A DNA stretch of 64,000 nt from JAIBJN01 sp963699495. GTDB lineage: Bacteria > Actinomycetota > Thermoleophilia > Gaiellales > Gaiellaceae. Made by a program: the position numbers and the translations under genes. The stretch lies in NCBI GenBank assembly GCA_963699495.1, contig CAVOUB010000005.1, positions 930,001-994,000 on the forward strand. Direction: 5' to 3'. Of this stretch, positions 1 through 7,406 are shown in pieces. Numbering within the stretch: the stretch's first letter is position 1; each line of letters opens with the position of its first letter. Below the pieces are notes generated by a model. The model worked only from the letters and a program-made list of their open reading frames with translations. It made no database searches and was not told the origin of the DNA.

Positions 1-272
1 TGCGAGAGTGCGACGTCAGGCCGCTCCCGGATTGCGAAGCTCCGGAGGAGCCGGACACGATCTGCGAGCGTGGCGACCTTGCCGACACGGCTCCTCGGGC
101 TTGCCCCGCCGACGACCTCGACCGTGGGCCAGGCTACGTGCGCGAGCTCGACCGTCTGGGCGTTGTCACGAGCCGTTACGACGACTTCGTGGCCCAGGTC
201 CTCGAGCAGACGGGCAACCGGCTCGAAGAGGAGCGGGTGCGGCGAGTTGGCGAGGTCGATCCAGACCCTCAT
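1..272 (-). CDS. DUF354-family protein, N-terminal part only
   Basis: Only the first ~90 codons are present; the gene runs off the left edge. It starts with ATG at 272-270, overlapping the stop of the upstream epimerase gene (ATGA), so the two are probably translationally coupled. The N-terminus, MRVWIDLANSPHPLLFEP, is the typical opening of DUF354 proteins, which resemble GT-B glycosyltransferases and UDP-GlcNAc 2-epimerases and often occur in surface-polysaccharide loci. No biochemical role is established for the family. Context (aminotransferase, acetyltransferase, epimerase upstream) suggests a job in sugar-nucleotide or glycan metabolism; that is inference. Confidence 0.75.
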   Translation of the reverse strand, partial: MRVWIDLANSPHPLLFEPVARLLEDLGHEVVVTARDNAQTVELAHVAWPTVEVVGGASPRSRVGKVATLADRVRLLRSFAIRERPDVALS

Positions 273-1348
273 CGAGAGGTGACGGGGTTGCCGCGGCCGA
301 TCCGCTCGACGACGTCCACGACACGCTCCGCGGCGCGTCCGTCCCAGAGCGGCGGCGACTCGGCCGGCGCCGGCCTGGGCGTTGCGAGCAGCGCGGGGAT
401 GTCCCGGATCCGCTTCGGTTCGAGCCCGAGCAGCATGTTCGTCCCCTGCCGGATCGTGACCGGCCGCTCGGTGTTTGCGCGCAGAGTGAAGCACGGCACG
501 CCGAGGTACGTCGTCTCCTCCTGCACCCCACCGGAGTCCGTCAGTACGGCTGCCGCGTCGCAGGCGAGCGAGAGGAACTCGAGGTAGCCGAGCGGCTCGA
601 GCAGCCGAACGCCGGCCGGGATCTCGCGCCCGTCGAGCGCCTTGCGCGTACGGGGATGGGCGGGAAAGAGCACGGGAAACTCCCGCGCCACGGCGCCGAG
701 CGCGTCGATCGCCGGCCCGAGCAGTTCCCCGTCGACTAGCGCCGGCCGGTGCAGCGTAGCGAGGAGGAACTCGCCGGGCCCGACACCGAGCGCAGAGGCG
801 GCGTCCAGCGACCGGACGCACGGCTCCATCGCCACGAGCGTGTCGATCATGGTGTTTCCAACGAGATGCAGCCGCTCCTCTCCGATCCCCTCGGCGCGGA
901 GGTTGTCGTCGGCCTCGTCGGAGTGGAGGAAGAGGAGCTCGGAGAGCTGGTCGGTGACGACGCGGTTGATCTCCTCGGGCATCGTCCGGTCAAAGCTCTT
1001 GAGGCCGGACTCGACGTGCCCAAGCGGGATTCCAAGCTTCGCCGTGGCGAGCGGCCAGGGTCGAGTTGACGTCGCCCGTACGAGCACGAGATCGGGCAGG
1101 CGGGCCGTCTGCACGGCGTGCGAAGCGGAGCCGACACCGAGGGCGTGGTCGGGGGGTGGTATGCCCAGCTCGTCGATGAACACGTCGGAGAGCAGCGGGT
1201 CGTAATGCTGGCCCTTGTGGACGACGATGTGGCGGGCGTCCGGCAACCGCCGCCGAGCTCGGCGACGACCGGAGCCATCTTGACGAGGTTTCGGGCGGGC
1301 GCCGACGACCGAGAGGAACCGTGGAGAACCGGAAGGAGAGGGCGACAT
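269..1348 (-). CDS. UDP-N-acetylglucosamine 2-epimerase-like protein (WecB family), internally damaged
   Basis: Family members interconvert UDP-GlcNAc and UDP-ManNAc in the cytosol for polysaccharide synthesis. Recognisable pieces are FLSVVGARP at the start, GQHYDPLLSDVFIDELGI, HVESGLKSFDRTMPEE, NRVVTDQLSELLFLHS, TLHRP and LTDSGGVQEE. Start chosen as ATG 1348, overlapping the previous stop (TGATG); GTG 1351 is possible. The frame is open throughout (359 aa), but two stretches are wrong for the family. After GARP the expected N-x-V-K-M-A-P-V-V-A-E segment is readable only in another frame (an extra T near 1289-1291, compensated near 1255). Around 1040-1110 the expected GDVNSTLAA block is also out of frame, and about a dozen residues before PDLVLV are missing. 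Either sequence error or a decaying gene; activity as written is doubtful. Confidence 0.75.
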   Translation of the reverse strand: MSPSPSGSPRFLSVVGARPKPRQDGSGRRRARRRLPDARHIVVHKGQHYDPLLSDVFIDELGIPPPDHALGVGSASHAVQTARLPDLVLVRATSTRPWPLATAKLGIPLGHVESGLKSFDRTMPEEINRVVTDQLSELLFLHSDEADDNLRAEGIGEERLHLVGNTMIDTLVAMEPCVRSLDAASALGVGPGEFLLATLHRPALVDGELLGPAIDALGAVAREFPVLFPAHPRTRKALDGREIPAGVRLLEPLGYLEFLSLACDAAAVLTDSGGVQEETTYLGVPCFTLRANTERPVTIRQGTNMLLGLEPKRIRDIPALLATPRPAPAESPPLWDGRAAERVVDVVERIGRGNPVTSR

Positions 1349-1843
1349 CACCGCGACGGCGCGCGCGGCGCCGCCGGCACGCCGACGACGATCTCGCCGG
1401 ATTCGATGTCCTTCGTTACGACGGCTCCGGCGCCGACCAGCGCGCCAACGCCGATCCGCACACCGCCGAGGATGACCGCACCCGAGCCGATCGAAGCCCC
1501 GTCCTCGACCACGATCCGGAGCAGCGTCCAGTCGTCGTGCTTCTGAAGGCTCCCGTCCGGAGCTGTCGCGCGAGGGACCTTGTCGTTGATGAAGACGACG
1601 CCGTGCCCGACGAAGACGCCGTTGCCGATCCGGACGCCCTCGCAGACGAACGTGTGGCTCTGGACCTTACAGCGCGCTCCGATCTCCGCCCCGCGCTGGA
1701 TCTCCACGAACTGGACCGATCTGGCTGCCTTCGCCAATCCGGCAGCCGTAGAGGTTGACGAACGCCTGGGCGACGACACCGTCGCCGAACTCGACGTCGT
1801 CGATCAGGCGGTACGGGGCCTCGTTCGCTGGCTGGCTAACCAC
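1348..1843 (-). CDS. Hexapeptide-repeat N-acetyltransferase (WlbB/WbpD-like), one frameshift
   Basis: Left-handed beta-helix acyltransferase: repeats such as IGARCKVQSHTFV, IGNGVFVGHGVVF, IGSGAVILGGV, IGVGALVGAGAVVTKDI fill the C-terminal two thirds, and FINDKVPRA is typical of enzymes acetylating a 3-amino sugar nucleotide (WbpD/WlbB). The normal N-terminus (VEFGDGVVAQAFVNLYGCRIGEGSQIGP) sits in a different frame. One extra base near 1711-1713 breaks the join; removing it gives 164 aa, normal for the family. Start taken as GTG 1843, overlapping the aminotransferase stop. Together with the DegT aminotransferase upstream and the epimerase downstream it matches the set that makes di-N-acetylated hexosamine uronate precursors, though no dehydrogenase or oxidase is visible here. 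Confidence 0.8.
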
Positions 1844-2978
1844 GGTCGAAGAACTCCCGGATAGCCCGCACGACGGCGTCGAGTCGGTCGTCGCCGAGGC
1901 CTGGGTAAATCGGCAGAGAGACGAGCTCGAGCGCGAGCGCCTCGCTGATCGGGAAGGCGCCAGGCCGATAGTTGAGATGTGCGAACGCCGGCGTCAGATG
2001 CACCGGTGACGGGTAGTGTCGCCCCGTCTGGATCCCCCGTTCGTCGAGGAACGCGGCGAGCTCGTCGGCTTGCCCGGTGCGGATCTCGTACAGGTGCCAG
2101 ACCGGCTCGCTTCCTGGCGGCACGGGCGGAAGCCGCAGGTCGCCCACGCCCGCAAGCGCCTCGGAGTAGGCGCTAGCGATCGAGCGCCGCTCCTCCGTCC
2201 ACTCTGGCAGGAGCGGGAGCTTGCGCAGCAGCACCGCCGCCTGCACAGTATCGAGTCGCGCCGTGTAGCCGACCACCTCGTGCCGATGCTTCGCGTTCTG
2301 GCCGTGCTCGCGCAGTGCACGGACGCGTGCCGCGAGCCGCGGGTCCCCCGTGACGAGCGCGCCGGCGTCGCCGAACGCCCCGAGATTCTTGCCCGGATAG
2401 AAGCTGAAGGCGGCCGCCCGGCCGGCCGCGCCCGCGCGCAGTCCGTCACGTTGCGCACCGTGTGCCTGGCATGCGTCCTCGACGATGTCGAATCCCTGCC
2501 TTCGGGCGTCCGCGACCAGCCGCACCATGTCCGCCATCTGTCCGTAGAGATGCACCGGGACGACGATCCGGGTTCGCGATGTGACGGCCGCCGCGACCGC
2601 GTCGGGGTCGACGTTGTAGTCGCGACTCGACACATCGGCGAGCACCGGGACGAGGCTCGCTTGGACGACGGCCTCGGCCGTCGCGACGAACGTGTTTGCC
2701 GGCAGGATCGCCTCCTCGCCGGGCTCGGGCTCGATCGCGATGAGCGCGAGCCGGAGGGCGTCGAGACCGCTGGCGAGGCCGACGCAGAACGACACGCTGC
2801 AGTAGCGCGCGAATGCCGCCTCCAGCTCAGCGACCTGCGGTCCATTCGTGAACGCGCCGGAGTCGATCAGTTCCCCGAACGCAGCGACGAGATCGCCCCG
2901 CAGATCGCGGTGGGACGCGCCGAGATCGAGTAGTGGGACTCGAACCGTCGGACCCCCTGCGGACAGGTGCGGAGCCAA
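1836..2978 (-). CDS. DegT/DnrJ/EryC1-family PLP sugar aminotransferase
   Basis: 380 aa, normal length for the family, which transfers an amino group from glutamate to a keto group on a sugar nucleotide. Visible landmarks: VPLLDLGASHRDL at the N-terminus, the nucleotide/PLP-binding FTNGPQVAELEAAFA segment, VHLYGQMADM, EDACQAHGA (Asp and His around PLP) and the lysine of SFYPGKNLGAFGDAG, which forms the Schiff base. It resembles WlbC/WbpE-type enzymes that make 3-amino sugars. The first codon is TTG (2978); a TAGCGT box lies exactly 7 nt upstream, supporting this start as a leaderless one. First gene of the four-gene polysaccharide operon. Confidence 0.88.
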   Translation of the reverse strand: MAPHLSAGGPTVRVPLLDLGASHRDLRGDLVAAFGELIDSGAFTNGPQVAELEAAFARYCSVSFCVGLASGLDALRLALIAIEPEPGEEAILPANTFVATAEAVVQASLVPVLADVSSRDYNVDPDAVAAAVTSRTRIVVPVHLYGQMADMVRLVADARRQGFDIVEDACQAHGAQRDGLRAGAAGRAAAFSFYPGKNLGAFGDAGALVTGDPRLAARVRALREHGQNAKHRHEVVGYTARLDTVQAAVLLRKLPLLPEWTEERRSIASAYSEALAGVGDLRLPPVPPGSEPVWHLYEIRTGQADELAAFLDERGIQTGRHYPSPVHLTPAFAHLNYRPGAFPISEALALELVSLPIYPGLGDDRLDAVVRAIREFFDRG

Positions 2979-2985
2979 GTGGTTG

Positions 2986-2991
2986 ACGCTA
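2986..2991 (-). promoter_or_regulatory. Putative leaderless -10 box for the DegT aminotransferase operon
   Basis: TAGCGT on the minus strand, 7 nt before the TTG start at 2978. It fits TANNNT and has no Shine-Dalgarno after it, the arrangement expected of a leaderless transcript. No convincing -35 box was identified. Confidence 0.45.
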
Positions 2992-3201
2992 CCACAGGCT
3001 TCGGGCGCCCTTTAGCCGACGCCAGGGACAGGGACTCCGGCGGATCGAGGCCGCGGCGCGGCCGGCCAGCGAGGGCCAGCCGGTGACCCGCTTACCGCTG
3101 ACCGTCAAGTGGAGATGTCGCCAACTGCGGCGGCCGGCGGGACCCAGCGCCCGAGCCGGCACGGATCGCGGCTCGGCCCCAGGAAACGTGAATGAGGGGG
3201 A

Positions 3202-3235
3202 CAGCGCCTGGACGCTAGAGGCAGCGCCTGGACGC
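3202..3235. repeat. Short direct duplication, 20-bp period
   Basis: The 14-mer CAGCGCCTGGACGC occurs at 3202-3215 and again at 3222-3235, separated by 6 bp. It lies in non-coding sequence. No function can be assigned. Confidence 0.6.
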
Positions 3236-3399
3236 AACGTCTCGTCGTTTTCCAAGCGGATCCCAGAAGCCTGCCAGGCTCGCGGTGGAGCCTGCGACCA
3301 CACCGAGCGTGATCGCGCTGGCTCCTTCCAGGCAGGTCGCCGACCCGCTAGGCGGGCGAGACGACCACTCAGCGGTTCACAGCTGGATGGGCGAGAGCG

Positions 3400-3825
3400 C
3401 TAGGTAGCCGCCGCCATGATGTCAGCGTCTCTCCTCGCCTTCACTGCGTCGAGCACTGCGTACTCCGCCTCCTCGATTGCGGCAGCCGCAAACTCGACCG
3501 CGTCGGCGGCGTCGGCCGAAGCCCACTCCGCTTCGAACTCAGCGGTATCGGCGTCGTGCGCGGCCTTTTTCGCGTCGATGCGCTCTCGAACGCGCTTGAT
3601 GTGGTTGTCCCAATCGACCTGAACCTCGTGCCAATGACGTTCGGCCTGGTCGGCAGCCTCGTCGCCCTTGGTGCGCAGCTCGGCGGCGCGCTGGTCGGCG
3701 TTCACGCGCGCCTCTTCGACCATAGCCTCCAGCTCGGCCTGGTCCTTGGCGGCTGCGGCCTTGATGTGGCGATCCGCCGTCTCAACTTGCTCCTTCAGCT
3801 TGGTGAAGTTGTCTGATATCGGCAT
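3400..3825 (-). CDS. Small charged coiled-coil protein of unknown function
   Basis: 141 aa, starting MPISDNFTKLKEQVETADRHI. A strong Shine-Dalgarno (GAGGAGG) sits just upstream of ATG 3825 and decides the start. Almost the whole protein is Ala/Glu/Lys/Asp-rich helix with heptad-like spacing (for example AELRTKGDEAADQAERHW and VRERIDAKKAAHDADTAEF), with no signal peptide or membrane segment, so a soluble cytosolic coiled coil is expected. Similar short proteins occur in actinobacteria as hypotheticals, and some resemble apolipoprotein- or PspA-like helices; no function is claimed. It is monocistronic. Its upstream region contains unusual interleaved inverted repeats (3906-3979). Confidence 0.8.
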   Translation of the reverse strand: MPISDNFTKLKEQVETADRHIKAAAAKDQAELEAMVEEARVNADQRAAELRTKGDEAADQAERHWHEVQVDWDNHIKRVRERIDAKKAAHDADTAEFEAEWASADAADAVEFAAAAIEEAEYAVLDAVKARRDADIMAAAT

Positions 3826-3905
3826 GACGCCTCCTCGTCGATGGGGCTTCGTGCCAGCATAGACCGTTTCGGACGCACAGGCCACGTCCTTCTCCAAAAC
3901 GGAAC

Positions 3906-3979
3906 ACGCCGTCCACGAGTGACCTTGTTCATACGGTCGGGTTCCGCCTGGGGACCTCCCGGACGGCGTAGTCACTCGT
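3906..3979. repeat. Interleaved inverted repeats upstream of the coiled-coil gene
   Basis: Two adjacent arms, ACGCCGTC (3906-3913) and ACGAGTGAC (3915-3923), are followed about 40 bp later by their complements in the same order, GACGGCGT (3962-3969) and GTCACTCGT (3971-3979). A simple hairpin would need the opposite order, so the 8-bp and 9-bp stems are either mutually exclusive or form a pseudoknot-like fold. The rest of the 349-bp gap (3826-4174) holds no gene that I can support. Confidence 0.6.
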
Positions 3980-4150
3980 CTTCGCCGCAGGCCTCCTGTA
4001 CGGCTGCCTCGCCGGCTGGCCGATCGAGCGGTCGGCCCGCGTTCGCCAATGCGGCGGGCGCCCTCGCCGCGACGGCGGTCGGCGCCGTCGAAGGAGTCAG
4101 GGGTCTCGCGGAGACGCTTGCTCTGGCGGGGCTGGAGCCCGTGGGGTGAG

Positions 4151-4169
4151 CCGGGGGACGAGCCCCCGG
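4151..4169. terminator. GC hairpin after the ABC-2 permease gene
   Basis: CCGGGGG (4151-4157), loop ACGAG, CCCCCGG (4163-4169): a perfect 7-bp stem starting 6 bp past the stop of the minus-strand permease gene. There is no clear T run, as is common for terminators in GC-rich genomes. Confidence 0.55.
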
Positions 4170-4174
4170 GCCGT

Positions 4175-4930
4175 TCACGACTCGGCCACGCCCTCCCTCG
4201 GCTCCCAGCGGAAGCCGCGCAGTGCGACGGCGAGTCCGGCGAGCCCCCAGAGGGCGAGCGCGGCGACGGCGGAGGGGGCGAAGCTCTCGCCGTCCACGAA
4301 GCTCGCACGGATCAGGTCGAGGAAATAGGTCAGCGGCAGCACCTCGGACACGGCCTGCAGGAAGGCCGGCATCTCGGCCGTCGAGAAGAAGACGCCGGAG
4401 ATGAACGCCGTCGGTAGGTAGATCGCGTTGACGACGGCCGAGGAGCCCTCCGCCGTTCGGACGACCGTCGTGATCGCGATCCCGAGGGCCGCGAAGGCCG
4501 CGGCGCCGAGGAGGATCGCGAAGACGAAGTAGAGCGGCTGCTCAGGCCAGTCGGCATCGAGCAGGTAGACGCCGATCAGAAGCTGCGTGACGACCTCGAG
4601 CCCGATCACGACGAGCGTGGATCCGATCACGGCGGACAGGTACGTCGCCGAGCCGAGCGGCGTCCCGCGCACGCGCTTCAGGAGCCCGGCCTCGCGGCGG
4701 ATGACGAGCGTGATCGCGAGCGCCGCGAACGCGTTGGCGGACACGCCGTACCCGAGCAGGCCGATCAGGAGGTAGGTGGGCGCGTTCACCCCCTCGATCG
4801 GCTCGTTCCCGTACACCGAGCCGATGAGGACGAGCAGCAGGATCGGGAAGAGGAAGCTGAAGAATGCCGCCTCGCGGTTGCGCCAGAAGAGGAGCTGCTG
4901 CACGCGGAGCTCGTGCAGGTAGAGCCTCAC
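4175..4930 (-). CDS. ABC-2 type exporter permease
   Basis: 251 aa integral membrane protein. Start is GTG 4930, whose GTGA overlaps the ATPase stop, giving the N-terminus VRLYLHELRVQQLLFWRNRE, typical of ABC-2 permeases. Five to six hydrophobic segments follow, including FLFPILLLVLIGSVYG, YLLIGLLGYGVSANAFAALA, LYFVFAILLGAAAFAALGIA and a C-terminal AVAALALWGLAGLAVALRG. The amphipathic stretch FFSTAEMPAFLQAVSEVLPLTYFLDLIRA before the last helix is characteristic of the DrrB/ABC-2 group. With the upstream ATPase it forms a two-gene exporter for an unknown lipid, drug or antibiotic-like substrate. Confidence 0.88.
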   Translation of the reverse strand: MRLYLHELRVQQLLFWRNREAAFFSFLFPILLLVLIGSVYGNEPIEGVNAPTYLLIGLLGYGVSANAFAALAITLVIRREAGLLKRVRGTPLGSATYLSAVIGSTLVVIGLEVVTQLLIGVYLLDADWPEQPLYFVFAILLGAAAFAALGIAITTVVRTAEGSSAVVNAIYLPTAFISGVFFSTAEMPAFLQAVSEVLPLTYFLDLIRASFVDGESFAPSAVAALALWGLAGLAVALRGFRWEPREGVAES

Positions 4931-5778
4931 TCGACTGCCTCCTCCTGCGTCAGCTCGAGGTAGACGTCCTCGAGGCTCCGGCGGTGCACCTCGAGCCCTT
5001 CCAGCTCGACGCCCTCCGCGAGCGCGTGCGCCGTCAGCTCGTGCAGGACCCGCGTCGGCTCCTCGGTGGCGACGACGACCTCCGTGCCGTTGCGGCGGTA
5101 GCGGATCTCCACAGAGGCGTGCCCGGAGAGGAGCTCCTGCGGGGAGCCGGTGCCGACGATCTCGCCGCCGCGCAGGATGGCGACGCGGTCGGCCAGCTGC
5201 TGCGCCTCCTCCATGTAGTGCGTCGTGAGGAGGATGCTCTTGCCCAGAGAGCGCAGGTCGCGGATCGTCTCCCACGCCTGCCGCCGGGCGGCTGGGTCGA
5301 AGCCCGTCGTCGGCTCGTCGAGGAACACGAGCTCGGGGTCTCCGACCAGCGCCAGGGCCAGGTCGAGCCGCCGGAGCTGGCCGCCCGAGAGCGTGCGCAC
5401 CCGCGCGTCGCGCTTCTCGGCGAGGCCGACGAGCTCGATCACCTCGTCCGGCGGCCGCGGCCTCGGGTAGTAGCCGGCGAAGAGCGCCACGATCTCGCGA
5501 ACGCTGAGGAGCTGGTAGACGGCGGAGGACTGGAGCACGATGCCGATGCGGGCCTTGAAGCTACGCCCACCGCGCGCCGGGTCCTCCCCGAGCACGTGCA
5601 CGTCCCCGCCGTCGCGGCGGCGGTAGCCCTCGAGGATCTCGACGGTGGTCGTCTTGCCGGCCCCGTTCGGCCCGAGGAGCGCGAACACCTCGCCGGTCTC
5701 GACGGTGAACGAAAGTCCGTGGAGGACCTCGCGCTGTCCGTAGGCCTTGCGGAGGTCCGAGACGGCGATTGCGCTCAC
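4927..5778 (-). CDS. ABC exporter ATPase (DrrA-type)
   Basis: 283 aa nucleotide-binding protein that powers the ABC-2 permease encoded next to it. Walker A GPNGAGKTT (~residue 38), a Q-loop near VLQSSAVYQ, signature LSGGQLRR, Walker B LVFLDEPTTGFD and switch His in LLTTHYMEEAQ are all present. After the ATPase core comes a ~70-residue C-terminal domain, as in DrrA-like antibiotic exporters. Start GTG 5778 was chosen because it begins VSAIAVSDLRKAYG directly before the ABC fold and has a TATCCT box 8 nt upstream; the frame is open further upstream, but only as Pro/Arg-rich sequence. Overlaps the permease start by 4 bp. Confidence 0.92.
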   Translation of the reverse strand: MSAIAVSDLRKAYGQREVLHGLSFTVETGEVFALLGPNGAGKTTTVEILEGYRRRDGGDVHVLGEDPARGGRSFKARIGIVLQSSAVYQLLSVREIVALFAGYYPRPRPPDEVIELVGLAEKRDARVRTLSGGQLRRLDLALALVGDPELVFLDEPTTGFDPAARRQAWETIRDLRSLGKSILLTTHYMEEAQQLADRVAILRGGEIVGTGSPQELLSGHASVEIRYRRNGTEVVVATEEPTRVLHELTAHALAEGVELEGLEVHRRSLEDVYLELTQEEAVE

Positions 5779-5786
5779 GGAGGGCG

Positions 5787-5822
5787 AGGATACCGACGGT
5801 GCCGCGGCAGGACGCCTAGGGT
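5787..5822. promoter_or_regulatory. Divergent leaderless -10 boxes between ABC exporter and GNAT genes
   Basis: Minus strand: TATCCT at 5792-5787, 8 nt before the GTG at 5778. Plus strand: TAGGGT at 5817-5822, 6 nt before the ATG at 5829. Both fit TANNNT and neither transcript would have a Shine-Dalgarno. The whole divergent gap is only 50 bp. Confidence 0.5.
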
Positions 5823-5828
5823 GGCGGC

Positions 5829-6392
5829 ATGGACGTCCCGGACATCCGCTCGGCGCGACTCGACCTGGTCTCGGTGTCGCCGACGGTCCTCGAGGCATTG
5901 CTGGAGGGGCGGCGCGAGGAGGCCGAGGCCCTGCTTTCCTTGCCGCTTCCCGCCGACTGGCCGGGCGAGGACGTTTCGCCGTTCCTGCGCCTGCGGCTCG
6001 AGCAGATGCGTCGCGATCCGGACAGCCAGAAGTGGCTCGTGCGCGCCCTCGTCCTGCGAAGCGGCGGCGGCCAGATGATCGGTTACGTCGGCTTCCACGG
6101 TCCTCCGGGGACGACCGGTCTCGCGCCCGGCAAGGCGGAGCTCGGCTACACGGTCTTTCCGCCCTTCCGCGGCCGCGGCTACGCGACCGAGGCGGTCGTC
6201 GCGCTCATGGAGTGGGCCGAGAGCGAGGGAATCACTCGGTTCGTCGCCTCGGTCGGCCCGTGGAACGAGCCATCGCTGGCGATCGTGCGCAAGCTCGGCT
6301 TCGTCCAGACCGGCGAGCACTGGGACGAGGAGGACGGCCTCGAGCACGTCTTCGAGCTCGACCGCCGGGCCGGGGCGGGCAGCCCTGATTAG
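5829..6392 (+). CDS. GNAT-family N-acetyltransferase (RimJ/RimL-like)
   Basis: 187 aa. The opening IRSARLDLVSVSPTVLEALL and the acetyl-CoA-binding motif RGRGYATEAV followed by LMEWAESEGITRFVASVGPWNEPSLAIVRKLGFVQTGE are standard for the Acetyltransf_3 (RimJ/RimL) branch, which acetylates amines, either protein N-termini or small molecules. The specific acceptor cannot be read from the sequence. ATG 5829 is preceded by TAGGGT at 5817-5822 and no Shine-Dalgarno, so the message is probably leaderless. The PhzF gene follows 9 bp downstream but has its own -10-like box, so co-transcription is uncertain. Confidence 0.88.
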   Translation: MDVPDIRSARLDLVSVSPTVLEALLEGRREEAEALLSLPLPADWPGEDVSPFLRLRLEQMRRDPDSQKWLVRALVLRSGGGQMIGYVGFHGPPGTTGLAPGKAELGYTVFPPFRGRGYATEAVVALMEWAESEGITRFVASVGPWNEPSLAIVRKLGFVQTGEHWDEEDGLEHVFELDRRAGAGSPD

Positions 6393-6395
6393 AGT
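6390..6395 (+). promoter_or_regulatory. Putative leaderless -10 box for the PhzF-family gene
   Basis: TAGAGT overlaps the stop codon of the GNAT gene and lies 6 nt before the ATG at 6402; it fits TANNNT. Confidence 0.45.
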
Positions 6396-6401
6396 CCCGG
6401 C

Positions 6402-7250
6402 ATGGGGACCTACCGCTACGTCATCGCCGACGTCTTCACGGACACGCCGCTCCAGGGAAACCAGCTCGCCGTCTTCACGGACGCCCGCGAGATCCCCGAG
6501 GAGCAGCTGCAGCGTCTCGCCAAGGAGATGAACTACTCGGAGACGGTGTTCGTCTACCTGCCCGAGGCCGACGGCCACGCGCGCATCCGCATCTTCACGC
6601 CGACCTCGGAGCTCCCGTTCGCCGGGCACCCCGTCCTGGGGACGGCCTTCGTGCTCGCGGCGCCACTGCAGCTCCCCGAGATTCGGCTGGAGACCGGCCA
6701 GGGCGTCGTCCCGCTGACCCTGGAGCGGGACGACCAGGGGCGGATCGTCTTCGGCCGCATGCAGCAGCCGATCCCGAAGGTGGAGGAGTTCGGCCTGCAG
6801 GCGGAGCTCTTCCAAGCGCTCGGGATCGAGGGCTCGGAGCTGCCCGTCGAGCTCTACGACCTCGGCATCCGACACGTCTACGTCGCGTTGCCGAGCGAGG
6901 AGGCCGTCGCCGCGTTGGAGCCCGACTACGCAGCTCTCGCGCGACTGACCGGGATCGTCGGCGTGAACTGCTTCGCCGGCTCGGGAAGCCGCTGGAAGAC
7001 GCGCATGTTCGCCCCTGCGGACGGCGTGCCCGAGGACCCGGCCACGGGGTCGGCCGCCGGCCCGCTCGCCGTCCATCTCGCCCGGCATGCCCGCATCCCG
7101 TTCGGGGAGCAGATCGAGATCACGCAGGGCGTCGAGATCGGCCGCCCGAGCACCCTCTACGCCAAGGTCGAGGGCTCCGCTGAGCAGATCGAGTCGGTCG
7201 AGGTCGGCGGCTCCGCGGTCGTGGTCGCGCGCGGCGAGTTCCGCCTCTAG
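6402..7250 (+). CDS. PhzF-family isomerase/epimerase-like protein
   Basis: 282 aa, the usual length. The family uses a diaminopimelate-epimerase-like fold and acid-base chemistry without cofactor; PhzF itself isomerises a phenazine precursor, but most members have unknown substrates. Visible markers: VFTDTPLQGNQLAVF at the N-terminus, catalytic Glu in MNYSETVF (~residue 45), FAGHPVLGTAFVL, and the C-terminal half mirror motif EDPATGSAAGPLAVHLA. No phenazine biosynthesis genes lie nearby, so a phenazine role is unlikely; general metabolite isomerisation is more probable. Confidence 0.9.
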   Translation: MGTYRYVIADVFTDTPLQGNQLAVFTDAREIPEEQLQRLAKEMNYSETVFVYLPEADGHARIRIFTPTSELPFAGHPVLGTAFVLAAPLQLPEIRLETGQGVVPLTLERDDQGRIVFGRMQQPIPKVEEFGLQAELFQALGIEGSELPVELYDLGIRHVYVALPSEEAVAALEPDYAALARLTGIVGVNCFAGSGSRWKTRMFAPADGVPEDPATGSAAGPLAVHLARHARIPFGEQIEITQGVEIGRPSTLYAKVEGSAEQIESVEVGGSAVVVARGEFRL

Positions 7251-7293
7251 CCCCACGTCCGGGGTTCACGTCCGGGGTCTGACCCCGGACGTG
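7251..7293. terminator. Palindrome with direct repeat after the PhzF gene
   Basis: CACGTCCGGGGT (7267-7278), CTG, ACCCCGGACGTG (7282-7293) forms a 12-bp perfect stem. A partial extra copy, CACGTCCGGGGTT, precedes it at 7254-7266. Position directly downstream of a stop codon suggests a terminator. A related core, CCGGGGT-CTG-ACCCCGG, recurs at 7412-7428. Confidence 0.6.
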
Positions 7294-7313
7294 GCTCACG
7301 AGGCCGTGTGTCC

Positions 7314-7331
7314 GTCCACATTCCTGTGGAC
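7314..7331. repeat. Perfect hairpin GTCCACA-TTCC-TGTGGAC
   Basis: A 7-bp inverted repeat with a 4-nt loop. Its arms resemble half DnaA boxes, and GTATCCACA (7382-7390) nearby differs from a consensus DnaA box by one base. No replication gene is near, so this is probably structural or coincidental. Confidence 0.4.
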
Positions 7332-7406
7332 AGTGCGATCTCGTTCGCCGCGGCCCGGTCTCTGTATCCATCGCTGTCCGCGTATCCACAGGGTGTCCAC
7401 CGGGGC

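Larger units (their letters stand above)
2979..3399. other. 421-bp intergenic region without a recognisable gene
   Basis: Lies between the start of the DegT operon and the end of the coiled-coil gene. Besides the -10 box at 2986-2991 and a short direct duplication at 3202-3235, no ORF with family features, no tRNA-like cloverleaf and no strong terminator hairpin was found. Apparent ORFs here are arginine/proline-rich and read as GC-frame artefacts. Confidence 0.6.

Noticed and set aside
3200..3240. Tandem duplication considered as a CRISPR or minisatellite
   Set aside because: Only two copies of a 14-mer with a 6-bp gap; no array, no spacers, no cas genes in the window.
4864..6078. Long plus-strand ORF opposite the ABC ATPase
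   Set aside because: Arg/Ala/Leu-rich with no family motif, and it lies antisense to a well-supported ATPase with all ABC motifs; a GC-frame artefact.
5775..7256. 493-aa minus-strand ORF opposite the GNAT and PhzF genes
   Set aside because: Sequence is low-complexity (Arg/Asp/Leu/Gly) and mirrors the codons of two genes that carry clear motifs on the plus strand.
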